Assembly (NCBI GenBank): GCA_012798235.1
Contig: JAAZNP010000004.1
Span: forward strand, 1 to 64,000
Reading direction: 5' to 3'
Length of the DNA: 64,000 nt
Source of the DNA: Parcubacteria group bacterium
GTDB lineage: Bacteria > Patescibacteriota > Minisyncoccia > UBA6257
Shown here: positions 31,321 through 41,187 of the stretch, piece after piece
Numbering within the stretch: the first letter of the stretch is position 1
How the letters are laid out: every line of letters begins with the position of its first letter
Notes under the pieces: model-generated
The model's input: only the letters and a program-made list of their open reading frames with translations
What the model was told of the DNA's origin: nothing
Database searches by the model: none
Program-made: the position numbers and the translations under genes

Positions 31321-33783
31321 TTAAATTAAAGAAAAACCGGCAATTTTATCATCATCAGTTAATTTCATAATTCGCACTCCTTGAGTGGTACGTCTCAAAA
31401 TAGGAACACTCTTTAACTGCGCTTTAATGATTTGTGCTTTTTGGGAAATCGCAATAAGGGTTTCTTCATTTTGAGTTAAAGCAGCTTTAATAATAAGTCC
31501 AGTTTTGTTGGTAATTTTAGCAGTTTTAATGCCACTGCCCCCTCTTTTTTGTTGACGATACTCATTCAGTTTTGTTCTTTTGCCAAATCCTTTTTCGCTC
31601 ATCACTAAAACTTGAGGATTAACTTTAATAATTTCTGGGGTGATATTAATTAAACTAACTACGCGATCATTGTTTTTTAATTTAATCCCCTTAACGCCAC
31701 TGGCTGTACGACCCAAGGCTCTAATTTCTTTTTCCGAAAAACGGATAGCTTGTCCTTGTTCAGAAATCAAAAGAATTTCATCATTACCCGTCGAAAAAGT
31801 TGCGCCAATGACATTATCATTATTAGTCAGTTTGATAGCCACAATGCCACCCTTGCGAATGTTGTCATATTCTTTCAGGGCTGTTTTTTTAATTAATCCT
31901 TGCTGGGTAGCTAAAATTAAAAAACGATAATTAGTTTCTTTGAGATGAGGTGGCAAATTAAGTAAAACAATTACTTTTTCCTGCTCTCTCAAATTCAAAT
32001 AATTTTGAATCAATTTACCCCTACTAGTGCGTGATCCTTCAGCAATTTCAAAAGCCGGAATTTGGAAAAGATACCCTTTATTGGTAAAGAACAGAATTTT
32101 ATCACGATTGTCAGCAGCTAAAAGATGGCTAATAGCATCTTCCTCGTTTTTCGTTTCATAGCCAATAACTCCCTTGCCGCCTCTTTTCTGGGCCTTAAGC
32201 GTTTCCGGAGACATTCTTTTAATATAGCCAGTTTGTGAGAGGGTAATGAGGATATCTTTGGCGGGAATAAGTTCTTCATCTTTGATTTCACCAGGCAAAT
32301 AGGGTTCAATTTTAGTTTTACGTTCATCACCGTATTTCTCTTTTAAATAATTAATCTCATCTTTAATTATTTTTAAAATTCTTTTTGGTTGCTTGAGAAT
32401 TATTTCGTATTCGCTAGCTAATTTTTGTTTTTCTTTAAGTTCGTCTTCGACTTTTTGTTTCTCTAATTTTGCCAAATTTGATAATTTCATTTCTAGAATG
32501 GCATTAGCTTGGATTTCACTAAATTTATATTTGGCCATTAATTTTTGCTGGGCGTTATCTCGATTTTCCGAAGATTTAATCAATTTAATAATTTCATCAA
32601 TATGATTTAGGGCTTGAGCTAATCCTTCAAGAATATGGATTCTCTCTTTAGCCTTTTTGAGTAAATATTCGGTGCGTCTTTTGATAACTTCTTTACGATG
32701 TTCTAAATATTCTTCCAGGATATTTTTTAAGGATAAAACTTTAGGCTGTAATCCATTTTCGACTAAAGCTAGAATATTCACATGAAAAGCCTTTTCCATC
32801 TCAGTATATTTAAAGAGCAGGTTTAGAATACGATTCGGTAGAGCATTTTGATGGAGATCAATAGCAATACGTAATCCTTCTTTATCAGATTCATCCCTTA
32901 AATCTTTAATCCCTTCAATTTTATTTTCTTCTACCAAGGCAGCAATTTTAGTAATTAAATCAGCTTTATTCACTTGATAGGGAATTTCAGTAACAATAAT
33001 TTTTTTATGCTTATTGTCATCAATGATTTCTGTTTTAGCGCGACAAATAATAGAACCTTTGCCTGTCGCATAAGCTTCTAAAATACTTTCTTTGCCGTAA
33101 ATAATACCACCCGTAGGGAAATCAGGCCCCTTAATAAAGTTCATTAGTTCTTCAGTGGAGGCATCTGGTTTATCAATTAAAAAATTAATGGCATTAGCAA
33201 TTTCAGTTAAATTATGGGGTGGAATATTAGTGGCCATACCCACGGCAATACCCATGGCGCCATTTAAAATCAATTGTGGCAATTTTGCTGGTAAATATTT
33301 TGGTTCTTGTCTGGTACCATCATAGTTAGGCATAAAATCAACAGTTTCTTTGTCTAAATCCTCAAGCATTTCTTGAGCAATATTAGTTAAACGACATTCA
33401 GTATAACGCATGGCACCCGGAGGGTCGCCATCGATAGAACCAAAATTACCTTGACCTTGAATCAAGGGATATCTTAAAGAAAAATCCTGAGCCATTCTGA
33501 CTAAGGCATCATAAACAGCAATATCGCCATGGGGATGGAATTTACCCAACGTTTCTCCGACAACCGTCGCTGATTTTCTCGTTTTACTATTAGCCGTTAA
33601 ACCTAATTCGTTCATGGCATAGAGGATTCTTCTTTGCACTGGTTTTAAACCATCGCGAGCATCAGGCAAAGCGCGAGCAATAATCACGGACATTGCATAA
33701 TCTAAATAAGATTCCCGTAATTCTTCGGTAATTTCTCGAGGCTCAATATTTTTTTTGAATTCTTCCTTATTAATCTCAGGCAT
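31321..33783 (-). CDS. gyrA: DNA gyrase subunit A
   Basis: An 820 aa type IIA topoisomerase subunit. The catalytic tyrosine is Tyr127 in AMRYTE, and the winged-helix region is [14 protein letters not shown]. The C-terminal beta-pinwheel domain contains a GyrA box, QKRGGKG (near residue 540), which distinguishes gyrase from topoisomerase IV. The position equal to E. coli Ser83 is Ile88, a residue type associated with low quinolone sensitivity. No gyrB is in the window. Confidence 0.95.
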   Translation of the reverse strand: MPEINKEEFKKNIEPREITEELRESYLDYAMSVIIARALPDARDGLKPVQRRILYAMNELGLTANSKTRKSATVVGETLGKFHPHGDIAVYDALVRMAQDFSLRYPLIQGQGNFGSIDGDPPGAMRYTECRLTNIAQEMLEDLDKETVDFMPNYDGTRQEPKYLPAKLPQLILNGAMGIAVGMATNIPPHNLTEIANAINFLIDKPDASTEELMNFIKGPDFPTGGIIYGKESILEAYATGKGSIICRAKTEIIDDNKHKKIIVTEIPYQVNKADLITKIAALVEENKIEGIKDLRDESDKEGLRIAIDLHQNALPNRILNLLFKYTEMEKAFHVNILALVENGLQPKVLSLKNILEEYLEHRKEVIKRRTEYLLKKAKERIHILEGLAQALNHIDEIIKLIKSSENRDNAQQKLMAKYKFSEIQANAILEMKLSNLAKLEKQKVEDELKEKQKLASEYEIILKQPKRILKIIKDEINYLKEKYGDERKTKIEPYLPGEIKDEELIPAKDILITLSQTGYIKRMSPETLKAQKRGGKGVIGYETKNEEDAISHLLAADNRDKILFFTNKGYLFQIPAFEIAEGSRTSRGKLIQNYLNLREQEKVIVLLNLPPHLKETNYRFLILATQQGLIKKTALKEYDNIRKGGIVAIKLTNNDNVIGATFSTGNDEILLISEQGQAIRFSEKEIRALGRTASGVKGIKLKNNDRVVSLINITPEIIKVNPQVLVMSEKGFGKRTKLNEYRQQKRGGSGIKTAKITNKTGLIIKAALTQNEETLIAISQKAQIIKAQLKSVPILRRTTQGVRIMKLTDDDKIAGFSLI

Positions 33784-33790
33784 AAAATTA

Positions 33791-34432
33791 TTAGATGCTC
33801 GGTTTAAGAATAATTAATTTAGTTTCTTGAGGAAGTTGAGTTTTACGAATTACTAATTTGTCTAATTTTTCTGCTTTTTTACCAAAAGCTTTAAGAAACT
33901 TATCAAGGGGATCTAGTTTTAATTTTATATTATTTAAACGATAATGCATGGGGATAACAATTTTAGGCTCAATTTGATTAATAATACCGACAGCTTCCTC
34001 AGCATCGATGGTATAAATTCCTCCTACAGGAATAAGTAAGATGTCAATGTCAGATAATTTCTCTAAAGTTTCTTCTTTAAGCATTTTCTCTCCCAAATCA
34101 CCTAAATGGCAAACAGTTAAATCTTCGGATTGTATTTTATAAATAGTATTAAACCCGCGATCGTGGCCAGAACGATTATCATGATAGCTAGGCAAACCAT
34201 CAATAATAATTTCTTCTTTTTCAATTTCTCCCGGACCTTCTAACACAAAAGGTTCGCCTAAAATAGCACTTTTATTATTATGGTCTTCGTGTTCGTGGGT
34301 AATTAATAAAATATCTGCTTTAAAACGACTCGGTTTAATGCCGAGCATTTTTTCGGAAAAGGGATCCAGGGCAATAATTTTTCCTTTAGTTTCAATTTTA
34401 AAATAGGAGTGTCCTAGCCATTGAATAATCAT
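33791..34432 (-). CDS. MBL-fold metal-dependent hydrolase (UlaG-like)
   Basis: A 213 aa metallo-beta-lactamase-fold protein. The metal motif is THEHEDHNN (about 44-52), with later ligands in VCHLGDLGE and IPMHY. It resembles the UlaG/RomA-like group of small MBL hydrolases. The substrate is unknown. It is 7 bp from gyrA and 9 bp from the ABC permease. Confidence 0.85.
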   Translation of the reverse strand: MIIQWLGHSYFKIETKGKIIALDPFSEKMLGIKPSRFKADILLITHEHEDHNNKSAILGEPFVLEGPGEIEKEEIIIDGLPSYHDNRSGHDRGFNTIYKIQSEDLTVCHLGDLGEKMLKEETLEKLSDIDILLIPVGGIYTIDAEEAVGIINQIEPKIVIPMHYRLNNIKLKLDPLDKFLKAFGKKAEKLDKLVIRKTQLPQETKLIILKPSI

Positions 34433-34441
34433 ATAACTATT

Positions 34442-35242
34442 TTAACACATTTTTCTGAATAATTGGATAGCCAAAACAGTAATCAAGATATCGAAAGAAA
34501 TAAGTATTCCCAAAGAAGTAATAAAGTTATTAGTAGTTAATTGACTGATAATTGTTGGTTTTAATGTTTGAGAAAGAACAACCCAGCGTAAACTATTAAT
34601 GCCGTAAGTTAAAGGGTTGTACTTAGATAAATTAACCATCCATGCTGGTGAATTATTAATAGGAAAGAAAGCGCCAGAAAGAAATACCATCGGCGCGATA
34701 ATTAACTGCAAGATGAAAGAGAAACTTTCTGTTCTTTTCATACGAGCTGTTAAGCAAATGCCTAAAGAAGCCATACCATAAGCAATAAGAAAGATTATCG
34801 CTAGTCCACCGAGAAATAATTTGAGAGAAAAATTAATGCCTAAATAAGGCGCAGCAAGCAAAAGAAGAAAACCCTCAATTAGGCCAGTAGTTGCTGCGCC
34901 TAATATTTTACCCAAAGCAATATGAGAGCGAGGCACTGGCGAAACGAGAATTTCTTTTAAAAAACCAAATTCCCGGTCCCAAACAATAGACATCGTAGAG
35001 CTAAGGGCCATGGTGGTAACACTTAAACCCAAAATGCCAGGGAAGAAAAATTCGGCAAAATCATACGGTAGGGTTACTAAAGGGAAGATAGTTTTTAATC
35101 CTGTGCCAAAGAAGATTAAAAATAATATCGGCAAAAAAATAGAAGAGAAAAATTTAATTCGATTGCGAACATACATGAGAATTTCTCGATACCAAAGAAT
35201 AAAAATTCCTGAAAGTTTATTGAGATTTGGTTTTTTTATCAT
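34442..35242 (-). CDS. ABC-2 type transporter permease (DrrB-like)
   Basis: About 266 aa with six membrane helices and the ABC-2 motif PGILGLSVTTMALSSTMSIVWDREFGFLKEILVSPVPRS-like region (about 60-105 from the chosen start). I prefer the ATG at 35242 (MIKKPNLNK), since the longer frame runs 113 bp into the ATPase gene. It pairs with the DrrA-like ATPase to form an exporter of lipids, glycans or drugs. Confidence 0.85.
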   Translation of the reverse strand: MIKKPNLNKLSGIFILWYREILMYVRNRIKFFSSIFLPILFLIFFGTGLKTIFPLVTLPYDFAEFFFPGILGLSVTTMALSSTMSIVWDREFGFLKEILVSPVPRSHIALGKILGAATTGLIEGFLLLLAAPYLGINFSLKLFLGGLAIIFLIAYGMASLGICLTARMKRTESFSFILQLIIAPMVFLSGAFFPINNSPAWMVNLSKYNPLTYGINSLRWVVLSQTLKPTIISQLTTNNFITSLGILISFDILITVLAIQLFRKMC

Positions 35243-36257
35243 GATTATGAGAAGGATTAAATAAAGTAAAAAGACTAGATAAATCAAAAAGAGGTGATTC
35301 GGTTTCGATATGACCATTGTCATTTTCACGGATTTGTCTACCGGTTAATTCTAAAAAGACATCTTCTAAAGTTGGCCTTCTTAATTCCATAGAAATTATT
35401 TTAGCATTTAAATTTTCCACTAATACAGGTAAAAATTCATTACCTTTATCAATTTCTATTTTTAATTCTTTACCTATCTTTTTAATATTATATTGAGGAA
35501 ATTTTTGATGGAATTCTTCTTCGGCTGAATCATTATCCTCGGTTTTAATAGTAATAATGTCGCCTCCAACCATTTTTTTAAGATTTTCTGGAGTATCAGA
35601 AGCAATGATTTTTCCGTGGTCAATAATGGCCACTCGATCGCAACTTTCAGCTTCATTTAAATATTGAGTAGTTAAGAAAATAGTAATATCTTTTTTCTTA
35701 CGGATATTAAAAATATAATCCCATACTTTTTTTCTGGTTTGCGGATCCAAACCAATGGTTGGCTCGTCTAAAAATAAAATTTTCGGTTGAGCAATTAAAG
35801 AACGAGCAATTTCTAATCTTCTTTTCATGCCTCCTGAAAAATCATGCACTTTGTGTTTACGCCAATCCCATAATTCACATATTTTTAAAACTTCAATTTT
35901 CCTTTGAGTGAAATCTTTTCGTGAAATTCCATAAAGCATAGCATGAAGATAAAGATTTTCTTCGGCAGTTAAATGGTCATCCAGGGTAACATCTTGAAAA
36001 ACTAAACCAATAAAGCTGCGAACTTTATCGGGATGAGCGACAACATTATAGTTGTTAATATAAACCACACCGGAACTAGGTTGATTTAAAGTGCACAAAA
36101 TATTGATCGTAGTTGTTTTACCGGCACCATTAGGGCCCAAAAAACCAAAAATTTCTCCTCGCTTTACAGTAAAGGATATGCCATCAACTGCTTTGATGGC
36201 TCCGTATTTTTTTCTTAAATTTTCTACTTGAATAATTTCTTCTATTTCTCCATTCAT
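35217..36257 (-). CDS. ABC transporter ATP-binding protein (DrrA-like)
   Basis: A 346 aa ATPase with Walker A GPNGAGKTT (about 39-47), the variant signature FSGGMKRRLEIAR, Walker B ILFLDEPT and the switch region. The C-terminal domain ending LEDVFLELTGRQIRE is typical of the DrrA/daunorubicin-resistance exporter group, followed by a 35-residue tail. It overlaps the permease start by 26 bp, implying coupled translation. Substrate unknown. Confidence 0.92.
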   Translation of the reverse strand: MNGEIEEIIQVENLRKKYGAIKAVDGISFTVKRGEIFGFLGPNGAGKTTTINILCTLNQPSSGVVYINNYNVVAHPDKVRSFIGLVFQDVTLDDHLTAEENLYLHAMLYGISRKDFTQRKIEVLKICELWDWRKHKVHDFSGGMKRRLEIARSLIAQPKILFLDEPTIGLDPQTRKKVWDYIFNIRKKKDITIFLTTQYLNEAESCDRVAIIDHGKIIASDTPENLKKMVGGDIITIKTEDNDSAEEEFHQKFPQYNIKKIGKELKIEIDKGNEFLPVLVENLNAKIISMELRRPTLEDVFLELTGRQIRENDNGHIETESPLFDLSSLFTLFNPSHNHDKKTKSQ

Positions 36258-36268
36258 AAAATTGAAGA

Positions 36269-37258
36269 TTAACGAAATCCCATTTTGCGCTTAACTTCCA
36301 GTAATGTTTTTTGAACAATGCCCAGCGCATATCTCTCTCCATTTTCTATGATTTCTTTAATAAGTTGAGGGTGCTTTTGATAATAAGCTCTTTTTGCTTG
36401 TATTGGTTTTAAATAATTATAAATATACTGCGCCAATTCATTTTTCAGTGGTTGGTATTTAATGCCAGTAGTTAAGTATTGTTTTTCGTATTGCTCTCTT
36501 TTTAATTTACCCATAAAAAGTTCCACTAAAGTTAAGAGAGCGTTAATTCCTCCTTGTTGCGGTACTTTATTGCCATGACCAAGATCAGTGGGGACCTTGG
36601 CTAATTTCTTTTTTATGGTATCTAAATCGTCAATTAAGCTAATATAACTATTTTCATTGGTTTTTGACATTTTACCTTCTCCGGTTAGAGAAGGAACATA
36701 AGAGCCACTAGTTAAGAAAGCCTGAGGCTCGGGAAAAGTTTTGCCAAAATAATTATTAAACATTCGGGCTACTTCTCGAGTTAATTCTAAATGAGGTAAT
36801 TGGTCTTTTCCCACTGGTACTAATTCAGCCTTATAGATTAGAATATCAGCTGCCATGAGAATGGGGTAGTATAAAAGACCCAAGTTAATATATTTTGGTT
36901 GTTCTAATTTTTTTTCTTTATAAGTAGGTAGTTGTTCTAAACGAGAGACAGGATAAATAGTCGATAGATAATAAGCCAATTCTAAATGTTGCGGCAGATG
37001 CGATTGAATAATTAAGTGGGATTTTTTAGGGTCGAGGCCACAGGCTAAATAATCCAACACTAAATCAGTTACTTCTTTAGGGTAAGTTTTAGGATTGTAG
37101 GGTGAAGTAACTCCGTGAAGATCAACAATGGCATAAATGCAATCAAGATTTTTTTCATCTTGCAATTTTAGATAGCCTTTGATGGCACCAAAATAGTTTC
37201 CTAAATGCAAATGACCAGTTGGTCTAGTGCCAGAGAAAACGCGACGTTTTTTAATCAT
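36269..37258 (-). CDS. trpS: Tryptophanyl-tRNA synthetase
   Basis: A 329 aa class Ic synthetase. The ATP-binding motif is HLGNYFGAI (HxGN variant of HIGH, about 18-26), the specificity region is VGKDQLPHLELTREVARMFN, and the second signature is GEGKMSKT. It follows tRNA-Gly(TCC) by 17 bp on the minus strand and precedes the ABC exporter by 11 bp. Confidence 0.96.
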   Translation of the reverse strand: MIKKRRVFSGTRPTGHLHLGNYFGAIKGYLKLQDEKNLDCIYAIVDLHGVTSPYNPKTYPKEVTDLVLDYLACGLDPKKSHLIIQSHLPQHLELAYYLSTIYPVSRLEQLPTYKEKKLEQPKYINLGLLYYPILMAADILIYKAELVPVGKDQLPHLELTREVARMFNNYFGKTFPEPQAFLTSGSYVPSLTGEGKMSKTNENSYISLIDDLDTIKKKLAKVPTDLGHGNKVPQQGGINALLTLVELFMGKLKREQYEKQYLTTGIKYQPLKNELAQYIYNYLKPIQAKRAYYQKHPQLIKEIIENGERYALGIVQKTLLEVKRKMGFR

Positions 37259-37275
37259 AATGATATTGAGTTAAG

Positions 37276-37346
37276 AGCGGGCGATGGGAATCGAACCCAC
37301 GCCTTGACCTTGGAAGGGTCACATACTGCCGCTATACTACGCCCGC
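37276..37346 (-). tRNA. tRNA-Gly(TCC)
   Basis: The acceptor is GCGGGCG/CGCCCGC, the anticodon stem TGACC/GGTCA with loop CTTCCAA (anticodon TCC), and the T-loop TTCGATT. The discriminator is T and CCA is not encoded. Together with Gly(GCC) it covers all glycine codons by wobble. Confidence 0.95.
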
Positions 37347-37359
37347 TTTAATCTAACAA

Positions 37360-37385
37360 AAAAAGATCATTTCATGATCTTTTTT
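37360..37385. terminator. Terminator after argS
   Basis: AAAAAGATCAT and ATGATCTTTTT form an 11 bp stem around TTC, with a T-run on either strand. On the minus strand it ends the cca-tRNA-Pro-argS unit before tRNA-Gly. Confidence 0.8.
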
Positions 37386-37425
37386 CTATTTTACCTCTTT
37401 TTAGGGAAAAAAGCAAAACGATATT

Positions 37426-39147
37426 TTAAATTTCTTTTAAAGGAGTAATTCCTAAAATTTCCATGCCCTGTTTTAAGATGGTTGCTGCTGTTTTTAAGAA
37501 AACAATTTGAGCAGCGCGGCGATTAATATTTAATTCTTTCAAAACTGGTACTTCCTCATAATAATTATTAAGCAAATCAGCTAAAGATAATAAATAATTA
37601 GCTAATAAATGAGGAGCGTAATCATGCGCACTTTTTTGAACAATGTCTTTGAATTCCAATAAGTTTTGGATGATATTTTTTTCTAACTCTTTATTCAATA
37701 ATTCTATTTTTGGCTTCTGAATAATCTTAGCCCGACTAATGATCTTATTAATGCGAGCATATGTATATTGCAAATAAACACTTGAATTACCTTTGAAACT
37801 GAGCATTTGTTGCCAATCAAAGATAATATTTTGGGTGCGAAAACTTTTTAAATCATTAAATTTTAGAGCTCCCAAAGCGATAATTTGAGCTAATTGTTTT
37901 TGTTTTTTTAACGGCCACTGGGGATGTTTGTCTCGGATAATGGCTAAAGAATTTTTTAGCCCTGTATCAATCACTTCTTTGAGGGTGATTAATTCTCCTT
38001 CCCGGGTAGAGAATTTTTTATTATGAGCATCTAAAATTAAACCGAATTTAATATGCTCTAATTGAGTTAGAGGATCGAGGTTTAATATTTGGGCAGCGCT
38101 AAACAGTTGTTTGAAATATAATGATTGCTCATTACCAACGACATAAAGAATTTTTTCTGGATGGTACTTTTTAATACGATAGATTAAATTCGCTAAATCG
38201 CGAGTAAAATATAAGGAAGCTTTATCTGTTTTTTGAATTAAAGCAGGAGGTAAATTAAATTCATCTAAAGGCAAAATTAAAGCGCCTTGACTTTCTTGAA
38301 TCAATTTTTTCTTTTTTAACTCTTCGATTAAAGGTAATAAATCTGGTTCAAAATCAGATTCTCCTTTTAGAATATCAAATTTTATTCCTAATAAATTATA
38401 AATTTTTAGAAATTCTTTCAGAGACTCTTTTTTAAACCAAAGCCATAATCGTTTGTTTGTTTTGTCTCCTGCTTCTAATTTTTTAAATTCCTCTTGAGCT
38501 AATTTTTCCAATTCCGGCTTTTGCTTTAATTCTTGGTGGAATTTTTGATAAAGCTTTAAAAGATTATCGATGGGATTTTTCTGAATTTCTTGTTGTTTAC
38601 CCCACAATTTATAAGCCACAATTAACTTGCCAAATTGGGTGCCCCAATCACCTAAATAGTTCCAGCGAATAACATGATAACCAAGGGTTTCATATAGTTT
38701 TGCTAATGTTTCTCCGATAATAGTGGAACGTAAATGGCCAATATGCATGGGCTTGGCAATATTGGGTGAAGAATATTCCACAATAATTGGTCGAGGGTGA
38801 AAAGTTTTTAAAGAAGAAACTATATTTTTTAACACTAATATTTCTTGTGGAAAAGCATTTTTTTGAAGAAAAAAATTCAGATAACCAGGAGAGGCAATTT
38901 CTATTTTCTCTACAAACTGATATTTATCTTTTGTGATTTTAGTTAATAATAGTTGGGCAATATTCATTGGCGAGTCTTTTGCTATTTTGCTCAAGATTAA
39001 AGGTAGGGTAGAACTATAATCGCCAAAATTTTTATGAGGGGAAATTGTTATTGGGATATCAAAATCTTTGGGGATTGCCCAGTGTTTCTCTTGAGTTGCT
39101 TCTTTTAAAGCATTTTTTATTAAATTTTCTAATTGTTCTTTAATCAT
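37426..39147 (-). CDS. argS: Arginyl-tRNA synthetase
   Basis: A 573 aa class I synthetase. The HIGH motif is in SSPNIAKPMHIGHLRSTIIG (about 130), followed by WNYLGDWGTQFGKL. The C-terminal DALR anticodon-binding domain carries QYTYARI near residue 455. KMSKS is degenerate, as is usual for ArgRS. It lies 10 bp after tRNA-Pro(CGG), inside a tRNA-maturation and charging cluster. Confidence 0.95.
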   Translation of the reverse strand: MIKEQLENLIKNALKEATQEKHWAIPKDFDIPITISPHKNFGDYSSTLPLILSKIAKDSPMNIAQLLLTKITKDKYQFVEKIEIASPGYLNFFLQKNAFPQEILVLKNIVSSLKTFHPRPIIVEYSSPNIAKPMHIGHLRSTIIGETLAKLYETLGYHVIRWNYLGDWGTQFGKLIVAYKLWGKQQEIQKNPIDNLLKLYQKFHQELKQKPELEKLAQEEFKKLEAGDKTNKRLWLWFKKESLKEFLKIYNLLGIKFDILKGESDFEPDLLPLIEELKKKKLIQESQGALILPLDEFNLPPALIQKTDKASLYFTRDLANLIYRIKKYHPEKILYVVGNEQSLYFKQLFSAAQILNLDPLTQLEHIKFGLILDAHNKKFSTREGELITLKEVIDTGLKNSLAIIRDKHPQWPLKKQKQLAQIIALGALKFNDLKSFRTQNIIFDWQQMLSFKGNSSVYLQYTYARINKIISRAKIIQKPKIELLNKELEKNIIQNLLEFKDIVQKSAHDYAPHLLANYLLSLADLLNNYYEEVPVLKELNINRRAAQIVFLKTAATILKQGMEILGITPLKEI

Positions 39148-39157
39148 GTAAGAAAGG

Positions 39158-39229
39158 TCGGGCCGGTGGGATTTGAACCCACGACTTCATCGTCCCGAAC
39201 GATGCGCGCTACCACTGCGCTACGGCCCG
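39158..39229 (-). tRNA. tRNA-Pro(CGG)
   Basis: The acceptor is CGGGCCG/CGGCCCG, the anticodon stem CATCG/CGATG with loop TTCGGGA (anticodon CGG), and the T-arm GTGGG/CCCAC. It is separated from the cca stop codon by one base, so it is processed from the cca-argS transcript. Confidence 0.94.
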
Positions 39230-39230
39230 T

Positions 39231-40757
39231 TTATACTTTGTATTTTCTTTTTATTTTATTTTCTTCATTAGCCAGTAAATTTTGATATTTAATTTTAGCT
39301 TTTTTGTCCATTTGCTGGAGTTCTTTCTCTGATAAATGGTTTAATTCCTGCGTTCTTTTCTTCAAATAATCTTTTTTATTTTTTTGAGGGTCATCCAGAA
39401 CTTCTTCTAAAAGAATATTTAAAAGAAATCCTATTTTCGGTCCTGGTTTTAATTTGGTTATTTTCATTATATCATTGCCATTAATTTTTAACATTTTTAA
39501 TGACGGCTCCTTTCCTTCTAATTGTTTAATGATTTTTTCTACTTTGAACAAAAAATGACGCAAGCGAAAGGGTAAAGCTTTAGGGCAGCCAGAACCAATG
39601 CGATCTGCTTCTCGTAATTGAGCCAATTCTTGAATATTTTGGCTACCAACTTTCACTAACAATCTTCTAATCGCAGCATCAGTAGTAATTTCTGGGTCAT
39701 AAACAAAACCATGATAGCGCACCAAAAGAGTGATTTTGTTTATTTTTTCCGTAGGAAATTTTAAACGGGTCAAAATTTGACGCGTCATTTGGGTGCTAAC
39801 AATTTCATGATTATAAAAAGTAGCATTGGTGCCTTCGCCTTCTTTAGTTTTAGGTTTACCTAAATCATGAAATAAGCTAGCTAATCTTACTTCTAAACTA
39901 TAATTTTTTTGACTAGCATATTCTAAAGAACGCCACAAGTGTTCGAAAACAGTATAAAGATGATGTTTGTTTTGAGTAACGCCAATAGTTTTTTCTAATT
40001 CCGGAATAAATTGCGAAAGCAAATTTGTTTGTTGTAATAAAAGAATTCCTTGGCTTGCTCGAGGGGTTTCAATAATTTTTGTAAATTCGTCTCGAATTCT
40101 TTCTTGGGCAATAAATTTTAAAAGAGGGGCATTTTTTTGAATAGCTTTAAAAGTCTCTGTTGCGATTTGAAAATTTAATTCGCAAGCAAAACGAATGGCT
40201 CTCATTAAACGCAAAGCGTCTTCTTGAAAACGTTCTTGAGGATTACCCACTGCTCTAATAAATTTCTCTTTTAAATCCTCTTGCCCGTTAAAAGGATCAA
40301 TAATTCTTGGAATTATGAATTTAGAATCATGAATTATGGAAGTATTTTTTTCTTTGACTTTTGATTCCTGATTCCTAATTCCTACTTCCATTGCCATGGC
40401 ATTGATAGTAAAATCTCGGCGCGACAAATCTTCTTCTAATGTTTGAGCAAATTTAATAGTATCCGGATGGCGTTTATCAGTATATTTTCCTTCTTGACGA
40501 AAAGTTGTAATTTCTATGGTTTTTAATGCTGATAATTTTGAATTAGTTTTCACCAAAACAGTAGCGAATTCATTTTCATAAACACTTTCAGGAAACATTT
40601 TTTGAATTTCTTCTGGCCTGGCATTTGTAGTAATATCCCAATCCTTAGGTTGTTTTTTTAATAATAAATCTCTGACGCAACCACCAACTAAATAAGCCTC
40701 AAAATTAGCTTTTTGAAGCTTATCAATAATTTCTAAAATCTCTTTGGGAATTTTCAT
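39231..40757 (-). CDS. cca: CCA-adding enzyme (tRNA nucleotidyltransferase) with HD domain
   Basis: A 508 aa class II nucleotidyltransferase. The catalytic head is LVGGCVRDLLL...DWDITTNA (Asp39, Asp41), then RRDFTINAMA. An HD phosphohydrolase domain (FHDLGKPKT) lies near residue 293. An AT-rich, low-complexity insertion (about 126-150, GIRNQESKVKEKN) with 7 bp periodicity interrupts the head. Most tRNAs here lack encoded CCA, so the enzyme is essential. It follows a TIR element and two tRNAs. Confidence 0.95.
   Translation of the reverse strand: MKIPKEILEIIDKLQKANFEAYLVGGCVRDLLLKKQPKDWDITTNARPEEIQKMFPESVYENEFATVLVKTNSKLSALKTIEITTFRQEGKYTDKRHPDTIKFAQTLEEDLSRRDFTINAMAMEVGIRNQESKVKEKNTSIIHDSKFIIPRIIDPFNGQEDLKEKFIRAVGNPQERFQEDALRLMRAIRFACELNFQIATETFKAIQKNAPLLKFIAQERIRDEFTKIIETPRASQGILLLQQTNLLSQFIPELEKTIGVTQNKHHLYTVFEHLWRSLEYASQKNYSLEVRLASLFHDLGKPKTKEGEGTNATFYNHEIVSTQMTRQILTRLKFPTEKINKITLLVRYHGFVYDPEITTDAAIRRLLVKVGSQNIQELAQLREADRIGSGCPKALPFRLRHFLFKVEKIIKQLEGKEPSLKMLKINGNDIMKITKLKPGPKIGFLLNILLEEVLDDPQKNKKDYLKKRTQELNHLSEKELQQMDKKAKIKYQNLLANEENKIKRKYKV
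40304..40390. repeat. Degenerate heptanucleotide repeats inside cca
   Basis: Two blocks of 7 bp units. On the minus strand one reads GGAATTA GGAATCA GGAATCA, and on the plus strand another reads TTATGAA TTTAGAA TCATGAA. They encode an extra loop not expected in CCA-adding enzymes. Similar 7 bp units occur in tsaD and before infB. Confidence 0.65.
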
Positions 40758-40774
40758 TTTTGTTTTTTGTACCC

Positions 40775-40908
40775 CCCCCTCACTTGAAAAAGATAAATTT
40801 ATTTCATAAATAATAAATATTTTTTCTACTGAGGAATAATAAACAGATTACCTTATTAAATTACTCAATAGAATCTTGGCGATAGCCAATCTTTTTCAAG
40901 TGAGGGGG
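40775..40908. repeat. TIR element copy 3 (MITE-like), between tRNA-Lys and cca
   Basis: About 134 bp. Its ends are CCCCCTCACTTGAAAAAGAT and the exact complement ending in GTGAGGGGG at 40908. Compared with copy 2, the left G-to-A change in CTTGAAAAAG is matched by C-to-T on the right, keeping the stem. The internal TTGGC-GATA-GCCAA hairpin is conserved. The right edge touches the tRNA-Lys discriminator base, and the left edge, extended by three more Cs, is 15-18 bp before the cca ATG. Confidence 0.88.
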
Positions 40909-40981
40909 TGCCTCCGGCGCGATTCGAACGCGCAACCAATGGCTTAAGAGGCCACTGCTCTGCCAGTTGAGCTACGGAGGC
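40909..40981 (-). tRNA. tRNA-Lys(CTT)
   Basis: The acceptor is GCCTCCG/CGGAGGC, the anticodon stem GTGGC/GCCAT with loop CTCTTAA (anticodon CTT), and the T-arm GCGCG/CGCGC. The discriminator A is followed immediately by the TIR element. A Lys(TTT) gene must be elsewhere. Confidence 0.93.
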
Positions 40982-41000
40982 ATTAATTTTAATTTTTAAG

Positions 41001-41074
41001 TGCCCTCGGCAGGACTCGAACCTGCAACCTTGTGGTTCGAAGCCACACACTCTATCCAATTGAGCTACGAGGGC
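41001..41074 (-). tRNA. tRNA-Arg(TCG)
   Basis: The acceptor is GCCCTCG/CGAGGGC, the anticodon stem TGTGG/CCACA with loop CTTCGAA (anticodon TCG), and the T-arm GCAGG/CCTGC. Discriminator A, no CCA. It is 19 bp upstream of tRNA-Lys on the minus strand. Confidence 0.95.
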
Positions 41075-41131
41075 TTTAATATTATCTTTTATCTTACCGC
41101 AATTTTTTATGCTTGACAACAGATTATTCTC

Positions 41132-41161
41132 TTGACTGGATAATTGTAATTAAAGTATAAT
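41132..41161 (+). promoter_or_regulatory. Promoter of the Cys-rich surface protein genes
   Basis: TTGACT (41132-41137), 18 bp, TATAAT (41156-41161). The leader is about 20 nt to the ATG at 41188. Confidence 0.7.
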
Positions 41162-41187
41162 ATAAATGTACTTTAATTAATAAATTT

